The notes: generated by a model from the letters alone, not told the origin. A DNA stretch of 64,000 nt from Mercurialis annua (GCF_937616625.2 NC_065570.1:2924001-2988000); one strand, 5' to 3'. Shown: positions 10,814 through 23,290, numbered from the stretch's first letter. Made by a program: numbers and translations.

Positions 10814-11279
10814 AAAAAAATGTACTAAATTTAAAAGTTATGTTACCATCAACATAATAAATACTACACCGACGCTACGGCATTGTTTGGTTACTTTGGT
10901 ATAATATTACACTTCAGGAGCATTAATTACGAATTGAGATTTAAACAATTTAGACTGCATGTACATCAACTGTACTGTAAGAACAAAACATGTTCATGTT
11001 AGACACATGTTCTTGTAAACTTTAGCGTACACGTTTTTATATGTTCACATTATTAGGTTTCTATTTTTACATTACTATCTCAGTTTCATTAAAAATAAAA
11101 AAAAATAACTGAATTTAAAACAAATTTTTCTATTAGTTATAATTAATTCATTAAAATGTTTTTATAATATCTTTTAAACTTTTAAAATAAATTATTATAA
11201 ATTAAATCAGTATATTTAATGTCCATAAAATAAAATTATAAGCTTATTGTAATAGTTTTATTTTAAATTAACATTTTAT

Positions 11280-11836
11280 AATAATTGTGAAGGTGACACC
11301 ACGACTATATTGTCTGGAAACTTAAATTCTTCTATTGATATCTATTGTTATAGCGTACCTACAAATTTAAATTGCGATGCTGACTTACTAGTATCAGTGT
11401 GTCCATTAAAATTACATATATGTTAATAAAAAAAATAAAACAAAAATCATTAGGATATGGTAGCACGATATGTTAACAATTCTTAAAAAAATTCAGTGAC
11501 CAAATTATAATGACAAAATGTGTCAATTCTTTTTCTTTTTTAAGGAAAAAAAATGGGTGTGTGTATATTTATAGATACGCCATAGCAACTATTTTATTAT
11601 GTCACTTGTTATAAAATATTTATGTCTGTGGTTTATGAACTTAAGTTGCAATGGTGACACTAATATGATATAATTCACATAAATTGTTAGGCCGTGAACT
11701 CAATTTCTTTTACAAATGCTCTTTCCTCTTCAATTATATACCTAAAAAAAATAGTGACATCATGGCCATACTTATAATTATAATAAAACTGTTATAACAT
11801 ATTTAAGAATTTAAAAGGCGATGGTAACACCATATA

Positions 11837-11888
<52 letters not shown>

Positions 11889-12400
11889 TGTTAGTCATTA
11901 ATTTTTTTCAAAATATTTTTATTTGATATTTTTTTATGTACGTTAGTTGTTAAGAATCTTTTTTAACTTTTTGACTTAATTCTTTTTCAGTTTTTTTGAG
12001 TTCGTAGACCACCATCGCGTAGGACGATTCCGATCGAGAAATTTTGCGATAAAATTACATATACATTAGAAATTAAAATAATTAAAAAATATATTACTCA
12101 TCAAATTATAATAACAAAAAATGTTAATAATTTCATGACCAACTTATAATAATAAGATTTGACTGAATATATTTGTTTTCTTTTTTAAGAAAAAAAGACG
12201 CGCATATATTTATAGGTGCACTATAAAAATCTTTTTACATCATGTTGTCAAGAGTTCTTTTACATCAGTGGTTTATAAATTTAAATTGCAGCGAGGATAC
12301 AAATTAAAATTCTTTTGTAGATATATATTGTTATTATAATAAAACAGTGACGTACCTGTGAACTTAAATTGCGATGGTGACACCATAGGTATTTGGAGTA
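11280..12400. repeat. Large degenerate tandem repeat with a GCGATGGTGACACC motif
   Basis: Variants of AAATTGCGATGGTGACACC recur near 11286, 11365, 11640, 11812, 12270 and 12360. The segment 11491-11655 is a diverged copy of 12133-12300, with matching TTATAATGACAAAATG/TTATAATAATAAGATT, TTTTCTTTTTTAAG and ATTTATAGRTRCRC blocks in order. A TA microsatellite lies at 11833-11885. No coding sequence was seen. Confidence 0.55.
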
Positions 12401-13389
12401 ACATAATGCTATTTATTTAGATTTTTTTTACATAAACCTAGTCCACATGTAATATTATAAATAATACATAATACAAATAATTCATAATTAATTGACGAGG
12501 TTCATGTAAGGAGAGTGTGCATTAATCGGATAAGCTATCAAATCGATCATGCATAAACACATCAAAACCGATCAATTTTATGGTTAGTATTAAAATCAAA
12601 CCATAAAATACTAAAAGATCTCAGTTTATTCCGGTCGATAATTAACGTATTAAATAAGACAAAATATAATGCGCAATGCCGGTAGAGTAGAGACACACGA
12701 GGGGCAGGATTTCAACTCCACCACCAAAGTCTCCGGTGAAACTGACGGAGGGTGGGGTGCATGGGGCCAACTCTCAAATGGAGTCGTTGATGGGGTTGTT
12801 TTGTGGTGCTGATTTTCATCGTACAAAATTCAAAAATGACCTATTTTAATTCGTGGTGAGCATGCAATTTCTCTCGGCATGTTCCACGCCAGTGGAGAAA
12901 AGAAATGAATCCCCTTACCCTACTCTGCTGCCAAAATAAGACTTAGCATGTCAGAAAATTAACCATTAATTTCTCACTATGTGGATTGGACCCTAGTGTA
13001 TGTGTATATCACCAATTGGCATTAATCTATTGAGCTAATATAAATTAGTTCATAATTGCAAAAGAAAATTCATAAAATTTTAACAATAATCTATGTCATT
13101 TTTCAAATTGTTATGATTTTAAAGTCATAATCACTTATGAATTTTTATATTATTATCAAAAGATTACGAAGTGCTTCTCTAAATTTAGACTAATTTATTA
13201 TAAAATTAAGAGGTTTTTCTTTCATGTGGATATAATTGATTCAAAATAAAAATTTATTGGACAAAATTTCTTCTCTATTTTCTATTCTATTTAAAACTCT
13301 GTATATTTTTTTGTCCTTATTTTTTATATCTTTTTTTATGAAATACTTTTTTTTTAATTTCATAAATATTTCTTTTTACTTTTTAATGA
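12401..13389. other. Intergenic DNA without a recognised feature
   Basis: Mostly AT-rich. 12670-12960 is less AT-rich (for example around GGAGGGTGGGGTGCATGGGG), but no open frame or known family was recognised. Confidence 0.4.
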
Positions 13390-13740
13390 TTTATCCTCCT
13401 TTTTTATAGATTTTTTTCTGCTTTTTTTTTGTTTTTATTGTATTTTTAGTGTAATTATGATGTATTTATAGTGTATTCATTGTATTTTTATAGTTTAACA
13501 ATAGTGTATCTATTGTGTTTTGTAGTGTTTTTATGGTGTATACCATAAAAAACACTGCAAATGCACCATAAATATACTAGAAAAACGGCATAAATACACC
13601 AAAAATATAGATACACCAAAAAAACACCAAAAAAACACTATAATACAATATAATATAAATACATTATAAAAACACTGCAAATACTTCATAAATAATATTA
13701 AAATAAATATAAATCTATAAATAAAAGAAAGACATAACAA
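13390..13740. repeat. Imperfect palindrome of GTGTTTTTATGGTGTA units
   Basis: Units such as GTGTTTTTATGGTGTA run up to a centre near 13543. Their complements (CCATAAAAAACACTGC and relatives) run away from it. This is probably one end or the middle of a non-autonomous DNA element together with 13860-14037. Confidence 0.5.
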
Positions 13741-13859
13741 TTATATGAATAATAGAAGAATTTTATAACAAAAAAATCATAGATCTACAATAATTTATTT
13801 ACAAAATATTTAAATAATCACAAAAACGTAAAAAATTACAAAAAAAATTAAAAACGATG

Positions 13860-14037
13860 TCGAGAAATTCATAGCGCGAACGGAAAAACGACCCGAAAAG
13901 CGCGAACGGAAGAGACGAACGGAAAAGCGATCGGAAAGAGACGAGAAATCCACTGAAAATAGACGAACGGAAGCGCGAACGTAAGAGACGAACGGAAGCG
14001 CGAATATAAGAGAGGAACGGAAAATCAAACGGAAAAA
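13860..14037. repeat. GC-rich tandem repeat (GCGCGAACGGAAGAGACGAACGG type)
   Basis: About seven degenerate copies of a GCGCGAACGGAAGAGACGAA unit stand out sharply from AT-rich surroundings. There is no credible protein. Confidence 0.7.
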
Positions 14038-14474
14038 AATTATGGGAGAAAGAGAGAAAAAAGAGTGGTTATTAAAAAAATTAACTTAAAATGAGATAAA
14101 TTTTTTATATATAATAGGATATTTTTATAAATATGTTTGTTATAAGTATATAGTGTGAAATTATAAAAATTGTATATAAAATGATAAATTCTTTTCAAAA
14201 TAGTATATTTGATAAATAATTTTTAATTCTTTTTCTTTTTACAAAAAATAACCCCTAATTCTTTTGCAACAAAAACAGGTAAATTGAAAAACATAAGCGT
14301 GCAACACGGTCATGTTCCTACAATGTAAGGGACTGAGCCATTGACCAACCAATATGTAGAAAGGAGTAGTACTTCTTTGAAGTTGAGCCATTGACCAATA
14401 TGAAAATATAAATAGCATTTTCCATATTTTATTTGTCTTGTTCGAACTAACTTTCTTAATGTGGTATTTTAAAG

Positions 14475-15650
14475 GGTTTATTATCATAAAATATCAAAAT
14501 TTTATAAATTTTGTCAGATATATTTATATTTTTAAAATTTAGTTCATTTAGTTTATTTTAGCATATTATACTTTTTATGGTCATTTTTAATCGAACCGAG
14601 TTTTTGTCAATATATATGTCATATCACTGACAACTCAACATATTTTTGACATGGAAACATTATTCATCTAACCAAACTACATGACAAACCGAACCAAGGT
14701 CAAACAAATTTTTTAAATCAAATTAATTATTTATATTATTATAAAATTCATATATATTTAAAAATTATTAATATTTTCTAATTAATTTTCAAAACTAATT
14801 TATTATTCTAATTAAATTTAAATTTCAATCAAATAAGTTTATTTAAATAATTTATTAAAATTAATTTAAAATTTTAATTAATTTAATTAAACTAGGTTTT
14901 ATTTTAAATTTTTCATATTTGTCCCAAAATGACAATTTTAAAAGTTTAAACTCCGGCAACCTCTGTTCCTGCCGCCGCCTATCCCACTCCAAAAATCGCC
15001 CTCTCCCACCGATGTATGTTTTTCTCATACGAAACCAGATTTAGGTTCGTTTGAGGAAAACAAATTTGCCAATTGGGCTCGTCTCTCTTCAGATGAACCC
15101 ATGAAGGAAAGATGCACGTCATTCGTCTTCTCAAAGAGAAAAGAAGGCGTCTGTCTTTCTCATATGAACTTAGATCTAGGTTCGTCTGAGGAAGACGGAC
15201 ATTGGCGAGAGAGGGCATAGGAGAGGACGGCGGTCGGAGTGGGAGCAAGCGACAATGAAAATGGATAATAGAGGAGTCTAATATTTTGGGATGAATATTT
15301 TCTTGGAATAAGTATGAAATTTCAAAATAAATTTTATAAATTTATTTTTCATTTTGAATGTATTTAAACTTTATAATCAAATAATTAATTAATTTAATTT
15401 AAAGATTGATTTTAATTTGGATTGGATTATTATGTGGTTCGTCGTGTGGTTTGCTTGGATTAAATGTGTTGCCACTTCAGCAAGTCGTTGAGTTGACAGT
15501 GACGTGGCAGATATATTGATAAAAAAACGGTTCCATTCAAAATAATGGGTTATCGAATATTTTAAAAAGGGTTAAATGGACCGATTTTTTAAAATTTTGT
15601 ATATAATTAACAAAACTCGTAAAAATTTTGTATTTTTTTTTGGAAATTAA
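14475..15650. mobile_element. Foldback-like element with a GC-rich core
   Basis: The outer regions are roughly inverted: TATCAAAATTTTATAAATTTTGT at the left matches TACAAAATTTTTACGAGTTTTGT read from the right, and a second inverted pair (AACCAAACTACATGACAAACC and the complement of GTTCGTCGTGTGGTTTG) lies further in. The core at 14950-15260 is GC-rich and itself has two copies of a CTCATACGAAACCAGATTTAGG block. No target duplication was found. Confidence 0.5.
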
Positions 15651-16353
15651 GCCTATTTTAAATGATACATTTTATTTTTAATTTAATTTTTTATTCATTT
15701 TAATTAATATATTTTAAGATAATTTTTAGAAATATAAAGTAATTTTTTTAATTGAGTGAAATGTAGAGTATTTAATATAATATAAAAGAGTATAAAATTT
15801 AATTTTTTTTAATAATTATCCAAAATAATTACTTGAGAAATTTTGTCAAGTTATAATGAGACAGATGAATCAGCTTATGAATATAAGTTCAACTCATTTA
15901 AAATGTTTATAGAATGGTTAAATTGATTTGATAGTCAAAATAGTTTCAAATGTTAAACAAATTGTTATCAAATTCTCTTGAAGTGGGGGGTCTAAATCAT
16001 TGGCGCAAGCATGGAGACACAAAGTAGCCATGGTCACTAGTTCTACAATTGGGTCCTTCAAGTATATTCTAACTTTTGCAATTGGGTCCTTCTAAATTCT
16101 TCTAATCACGGCAAGCTAACTTTTATCTTCGTACTGTTCAAAGATAAAAAAATTAAGATTTTTTTCCCTCAGATAGAGTCAGGTGGAAAGGAATGTGAAG
16201 TTACACATTCAAAACATGCGACAAAAACCTATAATGGTTCCTTTTTGCTTGTAGAGGCAAATTATATGCGTCTATGCTGTTCTTTCTATCAATGTGCCGA
16301 AACTTGTAATTTTAAAAGAGCGATAAGAAATGCCAAATATCTTGACACGTACC
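15651..16353. other. Intergenic DNA
   Basis: The phrase CAATTGGGTCCTTC occurs twice near 16060-16090. Nothing else is recognised. Confidence 0.4.
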
Positions 16354-16477
16354 TCAGTGGTTATACGAAGAGTAAGAGTAAGTCCCTGCATTAATGAACC
16401 GAGCAACAAGAATGATATCGCCCTCAAAAATTACATGATCCCACTTGAAAAGCTCCAATACATGGGTTCTCGTAATG
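16354..16477 (-). pseudogene. Fragment of an RNase-H-like (RVT_3) gene
   Basis: On the minus strand the residues LELFKWDHVIFEGDIILVAR read like the 'WDHVIFEGD' block of plant RVT_3 RNase-H-like domains. One base out of frame upstream is ALRE, which precedes it in that family. Both a frame break and the hAT insertion at 16486 interrupt it. A stop follows after FINAGTYSYSSYNH. The other side of the hAT insertion gives no clear match, so this is a weak, probably dead fragment. Confidence 0.35.
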
Positions 16478-17821
16478 CAAAGAATTAGGGGTGTGCTCGG
16501 TTCGGTTCGGTTCGGTTTGCACACCCCTAAAACCAAATTAAACCACTCTTAAAACCCCTAAACCAAATTTCCCTATTTTGGAGTATGGTTATTTCGGTTT
16601 TCATCGGTGAACCGAATTAAAAACTTAGTGAAATTAAACATTTTTTCATTAATCAAATAAAACTTTGAAAAATATTACCCTTTCAATATTTTGAAACAGT
16701 TTCATAAAATTACAAACTGTTTATCTAAAAATAGCCTAACTTGCAAATTTACATATCAAATTAGTAATTACAATTACTAAACTTTACAAATCATACAGGT
16801 TATACAAAAAAACTGATTCAGGCATTCTAAAAAACTGCAGTGAATCAAAATAGCAAAAAAATAGTTCAAAAACTGCAAAATAGTGCAGTATGCATTTCAA
16901 ATGCAATGAATACTGCAATCAATCTTGATTGCTTCTAAAATATGCCTCCACCAATCAGTTTGCAAAAGAACACATTTCCTGCAAGTACAAACAAAAAACC
17001 AGAACAAGTAAAGTGCAATAACAACATACAGGAACTGAACATACAAAGAAAAAACAGAAAACAAGGCTCAGACTTCAATTTTTAAGTCATATACAACTCA
17101 ACTCTTTTAAAAGGCAACATTTTATGTCGCACAGTTAATGGTTAAGGATATTTACAACTTTTAATGGTGGAAGCTTCATCATAGCCTTAAAAGACATAGT
17201 ACTGACTAATGATAGACTAACATAAGAAAGTTTCAGAATCATAACATAATAATGATCCAAAACAAAAAGGCAAAGATAGATCTCATCAATGTTAATTGCT
17301 TAAGAGGGTTCAGATTGAAAAGTATATCAAACAAAACACTAAAGGTCATAAAAGGTGGCAACAATAAAAAATAAGTGCCTCAACAGTTACAACCTATAGT
17401 ATTCAAAGTCATTGACAGTGGAAGCATCATCATAGCCCATAAACAAAATATAGAGAAATCTAACAAGGTCAGCCTAATCACATGCCAATCTATCATTTCA
17501 AGCAGCACTATTCTAACATGGAAACACATAAACTTAGTAAGAAAGTTCATCACAGAAGCAGCAAAGGCTTCCACCAAAAGAATAGATCAGAGAATAAACA
17601 GAGAATAAACAGAAGGATAAACAGAGAGTAAACAGAAGGACTTCAAGACAAACTATTGATCATTGAGAGCATTAGCTGGATCTTGAAGACCTGAGAAAAA
17701 AAAATGGAACCAGTTAGTGAAAATTATAACTACAAAAACTTAAGAAAATCATGAGAAAATTAATTAAATTTTACATTCTTCATGTTTTCTCCAACTCTTC
17801 TAGTGTCTCCTCAACAGAGAC

Positions 17822-19852
17822 TTACTTTGATGGATCTCTTAGCCAATCCTGAGTACAGACCAATGCCTCCACTATTTTTGGAGTCAAGCAACTCCTGAAG
17901 TCATCAAGGACTCTTCCTCCAGTGCTGAAGGCTGACTCTGAAGCAACTGTTGAGACTGGTACTGCAAGAATATCACGGGCCATTCTAGAGAGGACAGGGA
18001 ACCTCTCAGCATTCAGCTTCCACCATCGCAGAATATCAAATTGGGCATCATTAGCAACAACTGCCTCACTTAGGTAAATATCCAAATCAGTTTTTTTGCT
18101 ACCACTCACACCACCAGTCTCTAGCATTTGCTGCAAATATCTTTCCTTCAGAACAGAATTAGCTTGGGAGGATTGGCCAACAAGTTCTGCTGATTGGCCA
18201 TTTCCCCTAGTAGTGGCTAATTCTTTCTTGTAAACCTCCTCATAATCATTGAAGAGTTCAACCAGATCCTCCATCAAACAAGTAAACAAAAACTTGCCCT
18301 CACTACAACCATACATTTGAGTCAAAGTGTACTCCATGTATACAATTCTATCTCGGGGGTCTAAAACATTTGCAAAAAAAATCAACTTGTTCATTACTAA
18401 AGGATCCCCCCCCCCAATACTTATCAAATTTTGCTTTCATTTTAATGGCCATTGAACTTAGACTGGAATCAGGAGACATAATCAAGTCTTGCAAAATAGT
18501 TGACAAGTCAGAAATTTCATTCAAGTGGTTATTAGAGGTCACATAAAGAGAACTAGAAATTCTCAATGTCATTTTGTAAAAACTCTCTAAAAACACACAT
18601 AACTGCCTAACATTATCCCAATCAACCTTGTTAGGCACATCATCACCTAAATCTTTTCTAAATGAAGCTTCCGCATCATCATATTCCTCAAATACATACT
18701 GATACATACAAGCAGTGTGCAACATCAAGTATGTTGAATTCCATCTAGTTGGGACATCTAGACACAAAGAACGCTTACATTGAAAATCAAGTGATTTTTT
18801 GCATTCTTTAAATTTGCTAAGTCTAAGGGGTGAGTTTTTAATATACCTAACTGCTCCTCTAACCCTTTCAAAAGATGTACCAGACTCTTTTAAACCATCA
18901 GACACAACAAGATTGAGAATATAAGCAATGCGTCTCATGTGAGCATACTTACATCTAACAGTTGTAGTGCCCCAACTCAACATGTTTCTCATAAAAAATC
19001 CCATAGCAGTACTATTATTCTCAGCATTGTCTAAGGTAACAGTAAATATGTTTTTTAACCCCCACTCAAGCAAACAAGTCTCCATGGTCTTAGACAGATA
19101 TTCACCCTTATGCCTAGAGCATGTAACAAAGGATATAATCTTCTTATGCAACTTCCAATCATTATCTATAGATGTCCAAGAATCGCTTGTAAGACTAACT
19201 CTTTGACTCTGAGTTTTAAAAAATTGTTTCAGTTTTAACTTTTCCTCAAGAAACATGGCATAACAATCCCTATTGACAGTCCACCTAGAGGGCATTTTAA
19301 ACATAGGACAAGCAAGACTCATGACTCTCCTAAACCCCTGCTTTTCAACAAATTTGAAAGGTAATTCATCAACTATAATCATGTATGCAATAGCCTGCCT
19401 AACTACTTCTTGGTCAAATTTCCAAGTAGCCACAGAAAACAAATTATCAGTAGGAGCTTCCACATTAACAACAGGTTGAAAAGAGAGTAATGCCTGCCTA
19501 GTTTCTACACTATGTGGGTGCTTGGTGCATCTGATCAAGTGGCTTCTCAAAGTAGAAGTACCATTTTTTTGGCATGACAATTATACAAACGAGCACAATA
19601 ACGACACTTAGCTTGCATAATTGTACCTTTAGCATCTTTGATAGTGTCAAAATGCTCCCAAACAACTGATCTCTGATGACTCTCCTTCCTTTTTTTAGGA
19701 TTTGCTTCCACAGCATTTGGTACAGGATCACCAACAGGGTCAATATTGGCTTCCACATTGCCAGGTGAAGCAGCAGCTTCTTGACCAACAGAGGATTGGC
19801 CATCAACCGCTGCTTCTGCTAGGACTTCTAAATCACTCAGTTCAGGATCCAT
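17822..19852 (-). pseudogene. hAT transposase (BED finger, RNase-H-like, hAT dimerisation), two frameshifts
   Basis: The ATG is at 19852 and the stop at 17822. The reading frame changes twice: at a run of seven T (plus strand, 19564-19570) and at a run of ten C (18406-18415). With those two shifts allowed, the product is about 680 residues, normal for Ac-like transposases. It starts with a basic signal (PKKRK near residue 52), then a BED zinc finger (C83, C86 and the later HLIRCTKH), a long RNase-H-like core, and the C-terminal dimerisation block with RFPVLSRMARDILAVPVSTV and SESAFSTGGRVLDDFR. Each break is a single-base slip in a homopolymer, so recent decay or assembly error are both possible. 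The presence of terminal repeats argues against a domesticated SLEEPER-type gene. Confidence 0.9.
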
Positions 19853-19974
19853 CTACACAAATCAAAGTAGACATGAATCAATAATATTATATTTATAATA
19901 CATTGCAAGTAAATCAGAGCTTTCACTAAAAAAAAATAGCATAGAAACATATTACCTTAGTTATAACTGTAACA

Positions 19975-20345
19975 GCTTCCACCAAAGCCTTTTTTCCTAA
20001 TATAATCCAGCATATGTTCATGCAAAACAGAACATAAACCACAATTTAGCACACAATTCCAGAACAAATACACAACCAGCCAACAAATTACAAGTAAATC
20101 ACAGAAAATCAAAGGTACAAGTGATAGAAAAAACAAATACCTCTCAATCGATATGAACTAGCTTCCACCAAGAGAATCCAGCAATTGGTTCATGAAAAAA
20201 AGAACAAAAAACACAATAAAGAAGACAAGTAAATAACATTTCCAGAAAGCTATCAAATTGCATAAGAGAACAGACACAGAATATCAAAGGTCCATAGAAA
20301 CAAAATACCTTAAAACTCAATCGAAGGTAAGAGCTTCCACCAAAG
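19975..20345. repeat. Subterminal ~175-bp degenerate tandem repeat of the hAT element
   Basis: Units begin AGCTTCCACCAAAGCC or AGCTTCCACCAAGAG at 19975, 20161 and 20333. Each is followed by AATCCAGC/AATCCACC, GGTTCATRAAAAAA and ACAGAACA-like blocks. Further GCTTCCAC sites are at 17567 and 20658, inverted at 17167 and 17418. This looks like the subterminal repeat region that hAT transposases bind, but binding is an inference. Confidence 0.6.
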
Positions 20346-21332
20346 CCTTGTATTTTTATCAATAATCCACCATTGGTTCATAAAAAAACAGAGAACAACA
20401 ATCAATAAGCAAAACCCAGAAAAGTAAACATACAATAAAACATAAACCGCCACTATTTTACCTTAAATCAAGACTTTATCAGACAAATATCCAGATCCCT
20501 CTGAGAAAAAAACAAGAAATGGAAGAGAAGTGTTAGAAAATAAACTTTAAAACATTTTTATAATCAAAACTAAAAAACTGGAAAAAAGAACCTTGATTAT
20601 ACCTTAAACTAATGTCGATTAAACCTCTGAGCACCAAAATCCTCATATGCAACCATGGCTTCCACAGATTCAAATGTTTTCACAACCAAACCACTGCAAA
20701 CCAGAGGTTCACAGAGAGTCGACACAAACCAGAACCAGAACCTTCGAGAGGAAGATGAGAACTTCGAGAATCAAAAGAGCAGATGAGAGGTTGAATCGAC
20801 AGAGAATCAAGAGAAAGATGACAGGTTTAATCGACAGAGAATCGAGAGGAACATGATGATTAATAGATGATGAGAGGTTTAATCGATAGAGAGGAAAATA
20901 ATTACAGGTTTAATCGCCATTGAGAGGAAAAGGAAGGGGAGATTATCAGAGTTTCAGAGAGATTAGGGTTAGAAAATTAGGTTTTTAGAGAGGGAATGAA
21001 TTATCAGAGAGAAGAGAGAGGCGGCTGAGGAGAGAAATGAGGGTTAGGGTTAGAAAATTAGGCTTTTATATCCGGGGGTAGATGTTAGGGTTACAAATGT
21101 TGGGGGTTTTTGGAGACTTTTACCCATACTCAAAACGACATCGTTTTGAGTATCGGTTTTCGGTTCGGTTAACCGAATCCTGAAACCAAATCACCTCCAC
21201 AAACCGTTATTTTTCAAACCCTTGCACCAAATCACTCCAATTTAACCACTTTAACCACTCCACAATTTTTTCCGATCCAATTCGGTTCGGTTTTTCGATT
21301 TGGTTCGGTTTTTGCTCACCCCTACAAAGAAT

Positions 21333-22370
21333 TCTAAAATACCCGAATTCCAAATTATTTCTAAATATGGACGAAAACTGCCTTATACATTTCCTTTCTA
21401 AGTTATAAGCTAATGCCTGTAATGGCCCCAAATTTCAAATTCTTACAAGTTCCTACATCATATCATATTGTGATTAGATTGTAGTGGATCGGAGCATCCT
21501 ATAATTGACTTCAAGAAGTTGCGAGCTTAAGTCGCGATTGTGATGGACTTGAGCTCTTGAATTTTTTAACAAAGTCATAAACAATTTAATCAAATTTAAT
21601 AAAAAATAACAAAGATAAAATAATTGTTACTAGATTATCTAAAATTTTGAAAAGTAATTAGTAAGACATACAAGATATCCAAGTGTTATTAGGTTGCAAA
21701 TGATATGGGCTACTTGCAATATACTGCAAAACAATTTAAAAACAATCAAAATAGACTAAAAAAGTATAAGTTGAGTCCTAGCTCAAACGATTCAAATTTC
21801 ATTCCAAATTTAGCTAATGTAGATTATGATCTTAATTGGTCAAATTTTATATTTTATAATAAAAATATTAAAAACACATCAATTTTTATATTTCTTACGT
21901 GTCAACAGAGTTGTCCAGTTTGCTTTTATCACAAAGTTTAAGAAAAATAATTATTGTTTATGGATTCTGTAAAAAAATTCTTATTTTTCTTGTTATACCC
22001 TTATTTAATATAGGATTCACTTACGATTTACTCATTAGTGGATTTTAAATAGGGGTAATATAAAAAAATTGAGTGTAAAAGTTAATTACTTTTTGAAGGT
22101 GGACAATAATTTTGAGATAAATTTTTTTTCTCAAAGTGGACAACGCTATTGAGACGGTGGGGGTATTTTTTTTATTTTTTTTATAGAGTTAAAGTCTAAC
22201 TCAATTTCGAATAGCTCGAAAACTTATAAAGGTAAACCAGTTCGAATTTAAGTTCAAGCCAACTTTATATTGATTTATTTACACAAAACACGGTAAACAC
22301 CAACTTTAATCCCACAAATACAATAGCAGTTTTTCTTTGTAAATTTTACTGTTTTTTTATACATTAGCTT
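21333..22370. other. Intergenic DNA
   Basis: The first ~100 bp continue the sequence the hAT element jumped into. The rest is AT-rich with no recognised gene. Confidence 0.4.
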
Positions 22371-23290
22371 TTGCACAGATATTACTTCTTTAACTTCCTA
22401 TTTCAGCCAAATTCAATTTCTTTATCATTTCAATCTTATTATCTTCATTTTCATCTACAGCCGCTCGGTCCTTTTTTTTCGAAGTCGATCGCCTGCTTCT
22501 GTCGGGTCTTTTTTCTCTGCCGCGGGTCCACTTCTACTGCTGCTACTAGAATTTTTGATCTTTCTTTCCGTCGCGAGTCATCTTCATCTTCTTCTAGCAA
22601 TTCTTCATCTTTTAGTCAGATCCCACAGCCGCTGCCGTTTTTGCAAGCTACCGTCGTCGCACACCATTGCCACAAGTCTATCGTCGTTCGTTTCAGTCAG
22701 ATCTGAATCAGATCTAAAACCAAAGCTGATTCAGATCTGGCAATCCAAGACAAGACCAGTAGATAAGGAACGATTAGACGACGTTTTTTTTAAGAGGGGC
22801 TTCTAGCTTCGCCGGAGCTCGAGAGGTTGATGTCGCCGTGATGGCAGTCAGTGGTCATCTTTTTTGATATTTTTTTATTTTATGTATCTGTAATGGTTTT
22901 GGTGTTGGTTAACTAGTGGTTTGCTAATGGTATTACCAATAATTTTATTTTTAGTACATTGTCAGTAAACGCTGATTATCCGTTCGTAAACTTGTAATAA
23001 ATGTTTTTTGAATATATCGTTAGTAAACTGTTGGTAAATTTTAATTGTGTATTTTAAACAAACTATATTTTTTGTTAAAGAAAATTAATAATTTTGATTT
23101 TAAAATACCGTTAGTGAACATTAAGTAAACCGCTAATAAATTTATAGTTAATTAATTTTTAATATATCGTTAATAATTTTTTAATAAATTTAAATTATGC
23201 ATTTAAAACATAAGCTATTTTTTAATATTCCATTAGCAACCTATTAGTATACCATTGGTTAACAAAATCGTATTTTGAGATTAAAAAAAT
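22371..23290. other. GC/pyrimidine-rich island followed by degenerate tandem repeats
   Basis: 22440-22860 is CT- and CG-rich, unlike its surroundings, and includes GATCTGAATCAGATC. From 22900 to 23270 follow many variants of CCGTTAGTAAAC. The two short open frames across the island resemble no protein I know. Probably a non-autonomous transposon, but no ends were found. Confidence 0.4.

Larger units (their letters stand above)
16486..21324 (-). mobile_element. Ac-like hAT transposon (4,839 bp)
   Basis: The terminal inverted repeats TAGGGGTGTGC and TAGGGGTGAGC (one mismatch in 11) are flanked by a perfect 8-bp target duplication CAAAGAAT at 16478-16485 and 21325-21332. The transposase lies centrally on the minus strand, with about 1.3-1.5 kb of non-coding subterminal sequence on each side that includes repeats of GCTTCCAC and TTCGGTTCGG. 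Ends, duplication and gene are all present, so this was an autonomous element or a close relative of one. Confidence 0.93.

Noticed and set aside
13810..14028. Arg/Ser/Phe-rich 72-residue frame on the minus strand
   Set aside because: It is the translation of the GCGCGAACGGAAGAGACGAA tandem repeat.
17822..19852. A domesticated SLEEPER-type host gene
   Set aside because: Terminal inverted repeats and a perfect 8-bp target duplication show it is part of a transposon.
22371..22806. Two overlapping frames in the GC-rich island
   Set aside because: Serine- and leucine-rich low-complexity products of a CT-rich repeat; no known domain.
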